From Alkaliphilus peptidifermentans DSM 18978 (GTDB lineage: Bacteria; Bacillota; Clostridia; Peptostreptococcales; Natronincolaceae), in contig NZ_FMUS01000032.1 in assembly GCF_900101495.1 (NCBI RefSeq), positions 1 to 52,351 on the forward strand: a DNA stretch of 52,351 nucleotides. Reading direction: 5' to 3'. The notes beneath the pieces were generated by a model. The model was given only the letters and a program-made list of their open reading frames with translations, had not been told where the DNA came from and did not search any database. A program made the translations under genes and the position numbers. Numbering within the stretch: position 1 is the first letter of the stretch; each line of letters opens with the position of its first letter. This document shows, piece by piece, positions 33,706-42,491 of this stretch.

Positions 33706-34500
33706 ATGAATCGATATAACCACACTCAAAGAATAATTGAGCATTTAATAACAAAAAACATCAATTCCCTCCAACCAAAAGGGAATAATCATCTTATGGT
33801 TGCCTTAACAGGGACTAACATTGGCCTAGATGAGGCTATGCGGGAATTGACTGTGATTAGGAAACAAGGCTTTACAATGGATATTGTGGTCTCAAATAGT
33901 GGTGAAGAAATTCTAGATATAAAAGAGATATGTCGTCAGCTTTCTCCAAAAGAAGTGTATACTGAAAACCTTTCATTGATGAAGGAAGGATTTATGGAGG
34001 AGATAGATGGAGTAATAGTTCCTCTGGCAACACAAAATACAGCCTTTAAGCTAGTGCTAGGAATTCAAGATCAGCTGATTCCTAGATTATTATGGCAGGC
34101 TCTTTGGCAGGGTAAGCCTGTGTGGATGAATTTAGAAGATCTAACGCAGTATAAAGGTTTTCCAACAAAACAGCCCTTCATGCTGGAGAAGGTTAAAGAA
34201 AATATAAAGCAATTAGAAAAAATGGGAATTAAGCATTTAAAAAGACCATTTAATATTCAAGAGTTATTATTAGAAATTGAGAATTGTACAAACTATAATA
34301 TCAATTTAGTCAGTACTACTAATACACTTACAAATAAAGAAACATTTACGGCAGAATATAGTCGCCAGGTAATCACAGAAAAGGATATATTAACAGCTAA
34401 TACATCATTGGGAGAAATGATAGTGCCAAAAGGTGCAATTGTCACCCCATTAGCTAAAGATACAGCAAAGGCACTAGGAATACAAATTAATAAAAAATAA
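33706..34500 (+). CDS. BMC-associated flavoprotein-like accessory protein
   Basis: 264-residue protein with an alternating strand-helix pattern in residues 1-170 (LMVALTGTNIGLDEAMREL; IDGVIVPLATQNTAFKLVLG) resembling the flavoprotein fold of UbiX/PPC decarboxylase relatives. The C-terminus ends with the module AIVTPLAKDTAKALGIQI, shared with the proteins at 10110 and 12386. Related proteins occur in several BMC loci; function unknown. Start at the ATG 33706, as the one at 33691 is inside the RBS GAGGAGGG. Confidence 0.7.
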   Translation: MNRYNHTQRIIEHLITKNINSLQPKGNNHLMVALTGTNIGLDEAMRELTVIRKQGFTMDIVVSNSGEEILDIKEICRQLSPKEVYTENLSLMKEGFMEEIDGVIVPLATQNTAFKLVLGIQDQLIPRLLWQALWQGKPVWMNLEDLTQYKGFPTKQPFMLEKVKENIKQLEKMGIKHLKRPFNIQELLLEIENCTNYNINLVSTTNTLTNKETFTAEYSRQVITEKDILTANTSLGEMIVPKGAIVTPLAKDTAKALGIQINKK

Positions 34501-34526
34501 CACTCCAATTTAAAGGAGATGGTACA

Positions 34527-34814
34527 ATGAATATCGGCAGAGTCATAGGAACAGTAGTGGCTACGCGAAAGGATGAAAGACTTATAGGGTGTAAGCTGAT
34601 GCTTACTCAGCCCATAAATGTTGATGAAGAGCCTGTAGGCGAACCATTGGTTGCAGTAGATACTGTAGGTGCTGGAATTGGTGAAATAATTATATATACA
34701 AAAGGTACTGCGGCTAGACATGCAGCTGAAAAGCTTCAATCCCCAATTGATGCAGCTATTGTAGGCATAGTAGACAATATTGATTTATATCGCGATTTAA
34801 TAAAGAAAAATTGA
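34527..34814 (+). CDS. BMC-P pentameric vertex protein (purine locus)
   Basis: 95-residue EutN/CcmL-family vertex protein: IGRVIGTVVATRKDERLIGC at the start, AVDTVGAGIGEIIIYTKGTAAR in the middle, and IDAAIVGIVDNID at the end. Its presence shows that this locus can close its own shell, independent of eutN. RBS AAAGGAG; 26 bp behind the accessory gene. Confidence 0.95.
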   Translation: MNIGRVIGTVVATRKDERLIGCKLMLTQPINVDEEPVGEPLVAVDTVGAGIGEIIIYTKGTAARHAAEKLQSPIDAAIVGIVDNIDLYRDLIKKN

Positions 34815-34833
34815 CGGAGGGGGGGAATAGGAA

Positions 34834-36648
34834 TTGTTAGACGCAATGAAGGTAAAACGAGCTATGGAATATCGAGAGCTCATAGACGTATTGATGTCAG
34901 ATAAGCACTTTGCAGATGTAGTATTGTATCAAGGAAATGTAATAAATGTATTAACAAGAGAAATTTATCAAGCAGACTTAGCTATTAAAGGAAACTATAT
35001 TTTAATGGTGGGAGATGCTGAAAAATTAATTGGACCGGACACAATAGTAGTTGATGTGAAGGGTAAATATTTATCGCCAGGCTTCATTGATTCCCATATG
35101 CACTTTGAAAGTAGTATGTTAACTATAACTGAATTTTCAAGATTATCAATTCCATCGGGAACAACCACTTTGGTTGCTGATCCCCATGAAATAGGTAATG
35201 CATTAGGACCAATCGGAATGAAGGCCATGGCAGAAGAAGCAAGTGTAGTTCCTAACCATGTTCATTTAGTTGTACCTGCATTAACACCAGACTGTCCTGG
35301 ATTAGAGACAGCGGGCTATGATGTAACATCAAAGGATATGGCTGAAATACTTAACTATCCCAATGTTATTGGTATTGGTGAATTGCAGGGCTTCAGTAAT
35401 GCAAAACACGTATATCGAAATACACCAGAGGTTATTACTGATCTCCTAGCTTCAACAATTTATGCTAGAAGTATTGGTAAAATTGTAGATGGAAATGCTC
35501 CAGAGCTTTTTGGTAATGAATTGGCTGCTCATATTATTTCCACTGCTGGAGAATGCTCTTGCCATGAAACAACAACCAAGGAAGAGTGTGTTGAAAAGCT
35601 AAGACAGGGTGTATATGTTTTCATGAGGGAAGGATCTACCCAGAGAAATATGGCAGAATGTATCCGAGCAGTAACAGAGGAAGGTCTTGATTCAAGAAGA
35701 TGTATACTAGCAACCGATGATATGGTGGCAGAGGACTTAGAGAAGCTTGGTCATATGAATGAAATTGTTAAAAGAACCATTGATGAGGGAGTAAACCCAG
35801 TAGAGGCAATACAAATGGTGACAATCAATCCTGCAACCTATTTTGGATTAAAGGACAGGGGTATTTTAGCACCAGGAAATTTAGCTGATATTGCAGTTAT
35901 CAGCGATTTGAATGAAATGAAGGTTGAAGCAGTATTTTTAGAAGGAAAGCTTGTTGCATCACAAGGTCAGCTTCTAATAGATTTACCAAAATACACATAC
36001 CCAGATAATGTGAAAAACTCTGTAAAATGTAAGCCGATAACGGAAGAAGATTTAAAAATATCTGTCAACGGTAGCGAGGCGACAGTTCGTTGTATAGGGC
36101 TAATTCCAGATCAAAATTTATCTGAAAGTTTAGAATTAAGGGTTAAAGCCCAACAGGGAGTGGCACAGCCTGATGTTAAGCAGGATGCACTTCAAATAGT
36201 TTGTGTTGAAAGATATGGTAGAAATGGAAGTATCGGAAAGGCCTTTGTACAGGGCTTTGGATTACAACAGGGAGCTTTCGCTGAAAGCGTTGCCCATGAT
36301 ACCCATAATATTATGGCTGTAGGTACAAACCTAAAGGATATGGTGGCAGCAATTAATCATGTTATAGAGATTGGTGGAGGAATCGCAGTAGCGAAAAGTG
36401 GTAGAATAATAGAAGATTTAAGACTACCGGTTGGTGGATTAATAACTGATGAATTGACGGGGCCAGAGGTAAGTAGAAAAATTGTTGCCTTAGAGAATAC
36501 TGTTAAGGATCAATTAGGCTGTAAAGTCCATGCTCCATTCATGCATTTATCATTCTTGGCTTTATCAACAAGCCCTAAATGGAAAATAACAGATCAAGGA
36601 TTAATTGATGTAAATAATTTTGAAATTTTACCTCCAGTAGTTGAGTAA
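34834..36648 (+). CDS. Adenine deaminase-like amidohydrolase with altered active site
   Basis: 604-residue amidohydrolase of the AdeC family: HMH at 88-90 (DSHMHFESSM), ADPHEI at about 115-120, His244 (SCHETTT), Asp295-Asp296. At the strand-5 metal position, where the second homologue in this window has DGHGP, this protein has DGNAP (Asn221), and where that one has DDKHP it reads DDMVA. The ring-amine deaminase fold together with these changes suggests a different substrate; 4-aminoimidazole is my inference. It directly follows the shell genes. TTG start 8 bases after a G-rich ribosome site. Confidence 0.82.
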   Translation: MLDAMKVKRAMEYRELIDVLMSDKHFADVVLYQGNVINVLTREIYQADLAIKGNYILMVGDAEKLIGPDTIVVDVKGKYLSPGFIDSHMHFESSMLTITEFSRLSIPSGTTTLVADPHEIGNALGPIGMKAMAEEASVVPNHVHLVVPALTPDCPGLETAGYDVTSKDMAEILNYPNVIGIGELQGFSNAKHVYRNTPEVITDLLASTIYARSIGKIVDGNAPELFGNELAAHIISTAGECSCHETTTKEECVEKLRQGVYVFMREGSTQRNMAECIRAVTEEGLDSRRCILATDDMVAEDLEKLGHMNEIVKRTIDEGVNPVEAIQMVTINPATYFGLKDRGILAPGNLADIAVISDLNEMKVEAVFLEGKLVASQGQLLIDLPKYTYPDNVKNSVKCKPITEEDLKISVNGSEATVRCIGLIPDQNLSESLELRVKAQQGVAQPDVKQDALQIVCVERYGRNGSIGKAFVQGFGLQQGAFAESVAHDTHNIMAVGTNLKDMVAAINHVIEIGGGIAVAKSGRIIEDLRLPVGGLITDELTGPEVSRKIVALENTVKDQLGCKVHAPFMHLSFLALSTSPKWKITDQGLIDVNNFEILPPVVE

Positions 36649-36741
36649 TGGAGGTAGATAAGGGAGGGGGGAATGGAAATAAAGTACAGCTAGGTAGGCA
36701 TAATGTTGTTAATCATCGCAAACAAAAAAGGGGGTTTTACA

Positions 36742-38073
36742 GTGAGTTCGAAAGTACAAACGGAAAATAGCTTTTTGGAAAAAACCTTTAAACTGAAAGA
36801 ACATAACACAAATGTAAAAACAGAAGTTTTAGCTGGTATTACAACATTTATGACAATGGCATATATTCTAGTAGTTAACCCTGACATTCTAAGTGCCACA
36901 GGTATGGATTTTAATGCTTTATTTACAGCTACAGCATTGTCTGCAGCAATAGCTACAATTGCAATGGCATTCCTAGCAAACTATCCCTTTGCTTTAGCTC
37001 CAGGAATGGGACTAAACGCATTCTTCGCCTTTACAGTTGTTTTGGGTATGGGATATTCTTGGGAATTTGCTCTTACCGCAATTTTGATTGAAGGTATTAT
37101 TTTCCTACTACTAACCTTCTTTAACGTAAGAGAAGCCCTTGTAAACAGTATACCAATAAACATTAAGCATGCTGTAAGTGTTGGTATAGGTCTGTTTATA
37201 GCTTTAATAGGTTTTAAAAACGCTAAAATTGTTGTGGCTTATGATGCTACATTAGTTGCTCTTGGTGATTTGGGTAGTCCTGGAGTACTGTTGGCATTAG
37301 CTGGTTTAATTATAACTGGTATTTTATTAGCTAAAAAGGTTAAGGGTGCACTTCTAATAGGAATAGTTGCTACCACAGCTATAGGTATTCCTTTAGGAAT
37401 TACTCCTATTCCAAGCCAAATAATAAGCGCACCTCCATCATTAGCTCCGATTTTCTTTAAATTTGATTTCAGCAATATTTTTTCTCTTGACATGATTATT
37501 GTAGTATTCACATTCTTATTTGTAGACTTGTTTGATACTTTAGGAACTTTAGTAGGGGTAGCCTCTAAAGCAGATATGCTTGACAAAGATGGTAAATTGC
37601 CTAAAGCTAAACAAGCTCTATTTGCAGATGCTATTGGTACAACCATAGGTGCATGTTTAGGAACAAGTACAGTTACAACATATGTTGAAAGTGCTTCTGG
37701 TGTTGCTGAAGGTGGTAGAACAGGTTTAACAGCTTTAACCTCAGGTGCATTATTTGCATTATCATTATTCCTAGCACCATTATTCTTAATAGTACCATCA
37801 GAAGCTACAGCTCCTGTTCTAATTTTAGTAGGTCTCTTCATGATGTCACCTATTAATAAGATTGACCTTAATGACTTTACAGAAGCAATACCTGCCTTCC
37901 TAACAATAGTAATGATGCCATTTACTTTTAGTATAGCAGAAGGTATTGTATTTGGTATTATGTCTTATGTATTCTTAAAGCTTTGTACTGGTAAAGGAAG
38001 AGATGTTTCAATGATTATGTATGCTTTAGCAGTAATTTTCATATTAAAGCATGTTGTAGAAAAGTTCTTGTAA
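36742..38073 (+). CDS. AzgA/PbuG-type purine permease
   Basis: Proton-coupled uptake of adenine, guanine or hypoxanthine, 443 residues with about 12 hydrophobic segments. Family signatures are EVLAGITTFMTMAYILVVNP at the N-terminus, ALAPGMGLNAFFAF, and DLFDTLGTLVGVASKADM. The GTG at 36742 is chosen because AAAGGGGG lies seven bases upstream; the ATG at 36703 adds a non-conserved extension. No purine riboswitch is visible upstream. It is the likely substrate entry step of the purine locus. Confidence 0.92.
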   Translation: MSSKVQTENSFLEKTFKLKEHNTNVKTEVLAGITTFMTMAYILVVNPDILSATGMDFNALFTATALSAAIATIAMAFLANYPFALAPGMGLNAFFAFTVVLGMGYSWEFALTAILIEGIIFLLLTFFNVREALVNSIPINIKHAVSVGIGLFIALIGFKNAKIVVAYDATLVALGDLGSPGVLLALAGLIITGILLAKKVKGALLIGIVATTAIGIPLGITPIPSQIISAPPSLAPIFFKFDFSNIFSLDMIIVVFTFLFVDLFDTLGTLVGVASKADMLDKDGKLPKAKQALFADAIGTTIGACLGTSTVTTYVESASGVAEGGRTGLTALTSGALFALSLFLAPLFLIVPSEATAPVLILVGLFMMSPINKIDLNDFTEAIPAFLTIVMMPFTFSIAEGIVFGIMSYVFLKLCTGKGRDVSMIMYALAVIFILKHVVEKFL

Positions 38074-38097
38074 AAGCTTGATATTTTGTCATTTACT

Positions 38098-38121
38098 GCT
38101 CCCATCCTTTGGGATGGGAGC
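38098..38121 (+). terminator. Strong hairpin after the permease gene
   Basis: The perfect 10-bp stem GCTCCCATCC / GGATGGGAGC with loop TTTG is followed by ATATATTTATTT. It is probably the end of the shell-permease transcript. Confidence 0.75.
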
Positions 38122-38130
38122 ATATATTTA

Positions 38131-38449
38131 TTTAATAGGAAAGTTCGTCAGAATTTCCTATTAAATACAGGGTTTTTAAGGGGGTTGCCCCCTTATCATA
38201 ATAAGGAGAGTACAGCGAGGCAATGGTTTCGTTCATTGTGGGTAGCTATCAAGTATTGTGTTAGCAATACTTGATATTGTTGAAAAAGTCAACAATATTT
38301 AGATTGTTAAAAAACTTATATATTCGAGGCACAATAAAAGCCGGCGAACGCAGCGTATAGGTAATACGTAAGGGTGCTGGGTTTTTGCAGCAACAAAGAA
38401 GATGGGAGTTTTTCAACAGTCTGAAGTATAGCGTTAGCTATACTTGATA
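38131..38449 (+). repeat. Array of hairpins in a 419-bp gene-free stretch
   Basis: Between the permease and the guanine-deaminase-like gene lie, in order: TTTAATAGGAAA/TTTCCTATTAAA (38131-38165), AAGGGGG/CCCCCTT (38178-38194), AAGTATTG..CAATACTT within 38251-38276, TATTGTTGA/TCAACAATA (about 38275-38297), the dispersed repeat (38301-38422), and AAGTATAGC/GCTATACTT within 38424-38449. The two 26-bp units at 38251 and 38424 are near-identical direct repeats, each a palindrome ending ATACTTGATA, and they flank the dispersed repeat. A further small hairpin GTGCT/AGCAC follows at about 38452-38465. A 62-codon ORF here looks spurious. Confidence 0.8.
38301..38422 (+). repeat. Dispersed non-coding repeat, copy 2 of 2
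   Basis: 122 bp, related to 29120-29243. Ends are inverted repeats: AGATTGTTAAAAAACT at the left and AGTTTTTCAACAGTCT at the right (three mismatches). The shared interior includes GTAATACGT, TGCTGGG and TTGCAGCAAC. It has the size and ends of a MITE. It lies between two palindromic 26-bp direct repeats. Confidence 0.7.
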
Positions 38450-38492
38450 GGTGCTCATAAGCACAGGGTAGATTACCGAGGGAGGGCATTCT

Positions 38493-39827
38493 ATGAAAAA
38501 ACTAATCAAAAATGCGATAATTGTTACCATGAATGAAAAAAGAGAGATAATCAAAGGTGACATCCTTATAGAGGGAGATAAAATCGAAAAGATTGCTCCT
38601 ACTATAGTGGTAGAGGATGCAGAAGTAATTAACGCCGATGGTAAAGTTGTTATACCTGGACTTATTCAAACTCATATTCATCTAACTCAAACTTTATATA
38701 GGGGTCAAGCAGATGACTTAGAGTTATTAGACTGGTTAAAGGAAAGAGTTTGGCCGTTGGAGGGCTCTCATACATCAGAGTCCAATTATGTGTCGGCTAA
38801 ATTAGGAATTTCAGAATTAATAAAGGGTGGTACAACATCAATTATTGATATGGGTACTGTTAATCATACCGACTCAATATTTGAGGCAATTGATGAGAGT
38901 GGACTTAGAGCCCACGCAGGGAAATGCATGATGGATTATGGTGTTGGAGTACCAGCAACACTAATGGAGGATACAGAAGAATCAATTAAAGAGAGTATTA
39001 GACTATTAAAGAAATGGCATGGAAAAAGCAATAATAGGATTAACTATGCATTTGCTCCTCGATTCGTTGTTTCATGTACAGAAGAATTACTTGTTAAGGT
39101 TAGAGACTTAAGTAGAGAGTATGGTGTTATGGTTCATACCCATGCCTCTGAAAATAGAGGAGAAATAGAATTAGTACAAAAAGATAGAGGAATGAGAAAT
39201 GTTGTCTACCTTCATAAGCTAGGCCTTACAGGAGAAAAGCTAATTCTTGCCCATTGTATTTGGTTGGATGAAGAAGAAATGAAGCTATTAGCAGAAACAG
39301 GAACAAGAATTTCCCATTGTCCAAACTCAAATTTAAAGCTAGCATCTGGGATAGCAAAAATACCAGAGCTACTGGAGATGGGGGCAGTAGTATCTATAGC
39401 TGCAGATGGAGCTCCTTGTAATAATAATATGGATGTATTCCAAGAGATGAAAAGTGCAGCCCTTATACAAAAGGCTAGGCTATTAAGTCCCACAGTTATG
39501 CCAGCTCAACAGGTATTTGAATTGGCAACTATAGGCGGGGCAAAGGCAATGGGATTAGCAGACAAAATTGGAAGCATCGAAGAAGGAAAGAAGGCAGATG
39601 TTGTTATAGTAAACCTAGATAAGCTACATTGCTATCCAAGTGATGAGGTAGATGTAGTATCCCGATTAGTGTATGCAGCACAAGCATCGGATGTTGACAC
39701 TACAATAATTGATGGTAATATTGTTATGCAGAACAGGCAACTTTTAACTTTAAATGAGAAGGAAATAATGAAGGATGCCAATAGATTGATAAGTCAACAA
39801 ATAAAGCGTGCTAACGTTAAAAAATAA
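38493..39827 (+). CDS. Guanine deaminase-like (SsnA/AtzB-type) amidohydrolase
   Basis: 444-residue amidohydrolase of the aminohydrolase branch that removes amino groups from purines and triazines. Metal-site elements: QTHIHLTQTLYRG (HIH), VMVHTHASEN, LAHCIWLDEEE and SIAADGAPCNNNMD. The overall pattern fits guanine deaminases and related enzymes of clostridia, giving xanthine from guanine, the entry compound of the proposed pathway. Alternatives are 5'-deoxyadenosine/adenosine-type deaminase or an imidazolonase. RBS GAGGGAGGG. Confidence 0.8.
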   Translation: MKKLIKNAIIVTMNEKREIIKGDILIEGDKIEKIAPTIVVEDAEVINADGKVVIPGLIQTHIHLTQTLYRGQADDLELLDWLKERVWPLEGSHTSESNYVSAKLGISELIKGGTTSIIDMGTVNHTDSIFEAIDESGLRAHAGKCMMDYGVGVPATLMEDTEESIKESIRLLKKWHGKSNNRINYAFAPRFVVSCTEELLVKVRDLSREYGVMVHTHASENRGEIELVQKDRGMRNVVYLHKLGLTGEKLILAHCIWLDEEEMKLLAETGTRISHCPNSNLKLASGIAKIPELLEMGAVVSIAADGAPCNNNMDVFQEMKSAALIQKARLLSPTVMPAQQVFELATIGGAKAMGLADKIGSIEEGKKADVVIVNLDKLHCYPSDEVDVVSRLVYAAQASDVDTTIIDGNIVMQNRQLLTLNEKEIMKDANRLISQQIKRANVKK

Positions 39828-39854
39828 GAAAAGGAAGCCTAGCTTCCTTTTCTT
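39826..39854 (+). terminator. Hairpin between deaminase and xdh genes
   Basis: A perfect 13-bp stem, AAGAAAAGGAAGC / GCTTCCTTTTCTT with loop CTA. It starts at the stop codon of the deaminase gene and ends 20 bp before the hydroxylase operon. The U-rich 3' arm allows termination or attenuation. Confidence 0.75.
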
Positions 39855-39874
39855 ATAAGGAGGAATGATAATCC

Positions 39875-40759
39875 ATGGAAATTAAAGAAGTTTTCAAGCC
39901 CAAAGCTATTGAAGAAGCAATTAAACTTCTAGACCATTATCAAGAAGCCTCAAAGATAATTGCAGGGGGAACAGATTTAATTATTAGTATTAGAGAGGGC
40001 AAAGAGCCGGCTCCTGTTATAATTGATGTTTCATCAATAGGCGAAATTAAGGAAATTAATGAAATAGATGAATGGATAGAAATTGGAGCAGGTACTACCT
40101 TCACTAATATCACTGAAGCAGCAATACTGCAAGGAAGATATCAAGGATTAATAGATGCTGCCGCTTCAGTAGGATCACCACAAATACGAAATGCTGCAAC
40201 AATAGGAGGTAATATTTGCAACGCATCTCCAGCAGCAGATTTTATTCCACCACTATTGGCGTTGGATTCATTATTGATAATACAGAGCACAGATCAAATA
40301 AGAGAAGTTAAATTGGAAGACTTTTTGAGAGATAAAGGTAAGGTGGCTTTAAGCTCAAATGAAATCCTAACAAAGGTGAAATTCAAGAAGTTAAATAAAG
40401 GGCAAGGCTTGGGCTTTAATAAACTTGGACTAAGAAAGGCCTTAGCTATCTCAAGAATATGTACTGCAGTATATTTAGAAGTATCTGAGGATTCTAAATG
40501 TAATGAAATGAGAATTGCAAATGGATCCCTAGGTAGATATGGCTTACGAGAAAAAGCTGTAGAGGATTATTTCAAAGGTAGAGCTTTAACTGATGATACT
40601 ATTCGAATAGGTGGAGGTCTTTTAAAGGATGAAGTGAATAGTCGACTCCAGGGTCGTTCTAGTGCTGAGTTTAAGAGGGAAGCAGTTGATGGGGTATTTA
40701 CTGTGGCCCTCACCAAAGCAATTGAAAACTGTAGCCATCGGAAGGGAGACCTAATATGA
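39875..40759 (+). CDS. Xanthine dehydrogenase-type FAD subunit
   Basis: 294-residue FAD-binding subunit of a molybdenum hydroxylase. The FAD loops AGGTDLIISIREGK (about 31-44) and NAATIGGNICNASPAADFIPP (about 108-128) are typical; the C-terminal CO-dehydrogenase flavoprotein domain follows. It accepts electrons from the Fe-S subunit for NAD or another carrier. It overlaps the next gene by four bases (ATGA type), start of a four-gene set. Confidence 0.93.
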   Translation: MEIKEVFKPKAIEEAIKLLDHYQEASKIIAGGTDLIISIREGKEPAPVIIDVSSIGEIKEINEIDEWIEIGAGTTFTNITEAAILQGRYQGLIDAAASVGSPQIRNAATIGGNICNASPAADFIPPLLALDSLLIIQSTDQIREVKLEDFLRDKGKVALSSNEILTKVKFKKLNKGQGLGFNKLGLRKALAISRICTAVYLEVSEDSKCNEMRIANGSLGRYGLREKAVEDYFKGRALTDDTIRIGGGLLKDEVNSRLQGRSSAEFKREAVDGVFTVALTKAIENCSHRKGDLI

Positions 40760-41238
40760 AAAAAATATCATTAAAGATCAACGGAAAAGAATATAATGTT
40801 GAAATAGAGAAAGATATGAGGCTTTTAGACTTATTAAGAGACCAGCTACACTTAACCGGTACAAAGGAAGGCTGCGGTGAAGGTGAGTGCGGAGCCTGTA
40901 CAGTTATTATGGATGGAGTTACAGTAAATTCCTGTATGGTATTGGCCTTTCAAGCAGATGGTAGCGAGATAATCACAATTGAAGGATTAGATAAGGGAGA
41001 TAAGCTACATCCTATTCAGAAGGCCTTTTTAGATGAAGGTGCTGTTCAATGTGGCTTCTGTATTCCAGGAATGGTCCTTTCAGCCAAGGCATTATTAGAT
41101 AAAAAGCCTTCACCATCTAGAAAGGAAATAAGAGAAGGTATTTCTGGCAACCTATGTAGATGTACTGGATATAATAAAATAGTTGACGCAATTGATAAGG
41201 CTTCCCAATATCTTAAGGAGGAGGGGGAAGAAAAATGA
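40756..41238 (+). CDS. Xanthine dehydrogenase-type 2Fe-2S subunit
   Basis: 160-residue subunit carrying two 2Fe-2S clusters. The N-terminal plant-ferredoxin-type cluster is CGEGECGACTVIMDG with a fourth Cys in VNSC; the C-terminal helical cluster is QCGFCIPGM and GNLCRCTGY. Both ends overlap neighbouring genes by four bases, indicating tight coupling. It relays electrons from the molybdenum centre to FAD. Confidence 0.95.
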   Translation: MKKISLKINGKEYNVEIEKDMRLLDLLRDQLHLTGTKEGCGEGECGACTVIMDGVTVNSCMVLAFQADGSEIITIEGLDKGDKLHPIQKAFLDEGAVQCGFCIPGMVLSAKALLDKKPSPSRKEIREGISGNLCRCTGYNKIVDAIDKASQYLKEEGEEK

Positions 41239-42491
41239 AACTAGAGGTAGTTGGTCAAAGTGTAATTCGAGTTGATGGATTAGCAAAGTTAAGGGGTAAA
41301 GCTACCTATCCACAGGATTTATATATGGATAATATGCTATACGGAAAAACCCTTCGATCTATTAAACCCCATGCTAATATTCGTCTGAATATTAGTAAGG
41401 CAGAAAAAATGGAAGGTGTAATAAAAATTTTAACCTATAAGGATGTCCCCCATAATCATTATGGTGTATTATTTAAAGATCATGAAGTATTTTCCTCCAC
41501 TAAGGTTAGGTCCATTGGAGACCCCCTTGCATTTGTTGTTGCAACATCTGATAAAATAGCCACCAAGGCATTGGAGGAAATAGAGGTTTTTTATGAAGAT
41601 TTAGATGCAGTTTTTGATCCTATTGAAGCTATGCAGGATAATGCTCCAAAGGTTCATGACAAAAGCAATATAGTATATAAATATCAGCTGAGAAAGGGAG
41701 ATGTAGATAAGGCCTTTCAGCAGTGTGATGTAATAATAGAGGAGGAATATAAAACCTCAATGGTGGACCATGCTTTTTTACAACCTGAGGCAGGCTTAGC
41801 CTATCAAGAAAATGAAACATTTGTTGTATGTGCTGCCACACAGTATCCACATTTTGATCAGCTAGAAATAGCAGAAGCATTGGAGGTACCTTTAGAAAAG
41901 GTTAGAGTTATTAATCCTGCAGTTGGAGGAGCCTTTGGTGGTCGGGAGGACATAACAATGCAGATTCATTTGGCCTTAGCTACAAAGCTGACTGGTAGGC
42001 CAGTTAAAACCATTTATTCCAGACAAGAATCCTTTGTTGCTCATTCCAAAAGACACCCTTTAATTATGAAGTATAAAACTGGGGCCAATAAAGAAGGAAA
42101 GCTTTTGGCTATGGAGGCAACAATAGTAGGTGATACAGGAGCATATGCATCCTGGGCAATTAATATATTAAGAAAATCAGGAGTACATGCCACAGGCCCA
42201 TATGAAATACCCAACGTTAAGGTGGATAGCTATGCTGTATATACTAATAATCCATTTGCAGGTGCCATGAGGGGCTTTGGGGCAACTCAAGTACCAATTG
42301 CCCATGAGCAGCAAATGGATATGCTGGCAGAAAAGCTAAATATAAACCCGATAGAATTTCGTTTAATAAATTGTTTTAGGAAGGGCTCAACTACTGCAAC
42401 GGGTCAGATTCTTGAAGAGAGTATACCACTGGTGGAATGTATTGAAGCGGTTGAAAAATCCCTTAAACAGACAACCCAAGGAGGTGTATAG
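41235..42491 (+). CDS. Molybdenum hydroxylase large (N-terminal) Mo subunit
   Basis: 418 residues, equal to the N-terminal part of a normal 750-residue molybdopterin subunit: RVDGLAKLRGKATYPQDLYM at the start, VGGAFGGREDITMQ at about residue 235, and GAMRGFGATQ at about 345. It stops where the homologous fold continues in the next gene. The stop is real rather than a frameshift, as a good ribosome site (AAGGAGGTG) overlaps its end and serves the next gene one base later. Clostridial nicotinate dehydrogenase has the same split. Confidence 0.88.
   Translation: MKLEVVGQSVIRVDGLAKLRGKATYPQDLYMDNMLYGKTLRSIKPHANIRLNISKAEKMEGVIKILTYKDVPHNHYGVLFKDHEVFSSTKVRSIGDPLAFVVATSDKIATKALEEIEVFYEDLDAVFDPIEAMQDNAPKVHDKSNIVYKYQLRKGDVDKAFQQCDVIIEEEYKTSMVDHAFLQPEAGLAYQENETFVVCAATQYPHFDQLEIAEALEVPLEKVRVINPAVGGAFGGREDITMQIHLALATKLTGRPVKTIYSRQESFVAHSKRHPLIMKYKTGANKEGKLLAMEATIVGDTGAYASWAINILRKSGVHATGPYEIPNVKVDSYAVYTNNPFAGAMRGFGATQVPIAHEQQMDMLAEKLNINPIEFRLINCFRKGSTTATGQILEESIPLVECIEAVEKSLKQTTQGGV

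Noticed and set aside
36649-36741. Purine or xanthine riboswitch before the permease
   Set aside because: The short gap shows none of the conserved junction sequences, and no aptamer-terminator pair can be drawn.
37239-37841. 200-codon minus-strand ORF opposite the purine permease
   Set aside because: Antisense shadow of a well-supported membrane protein gene. No ribosome site and an unnatural composition. Other antisense ORFs at 3366-3716, 8899-9162, 26418-26759 and 34293-34739 were rejected for the same reason.
38086-38274. 62-codon ORF after the purine permease
   Set aside because: It runs through a terminator and several perfect hairpins, has no ribosome site, and encodes no recognisable protein.
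38098-38449. CRISPR-like array in the hairpin-rich region
   Set aside because: The repeated units are palindromes of different sequence; only two 26-bp units match, separated by a different element. There is no regular repeat-spacer pattern and no cas gene.
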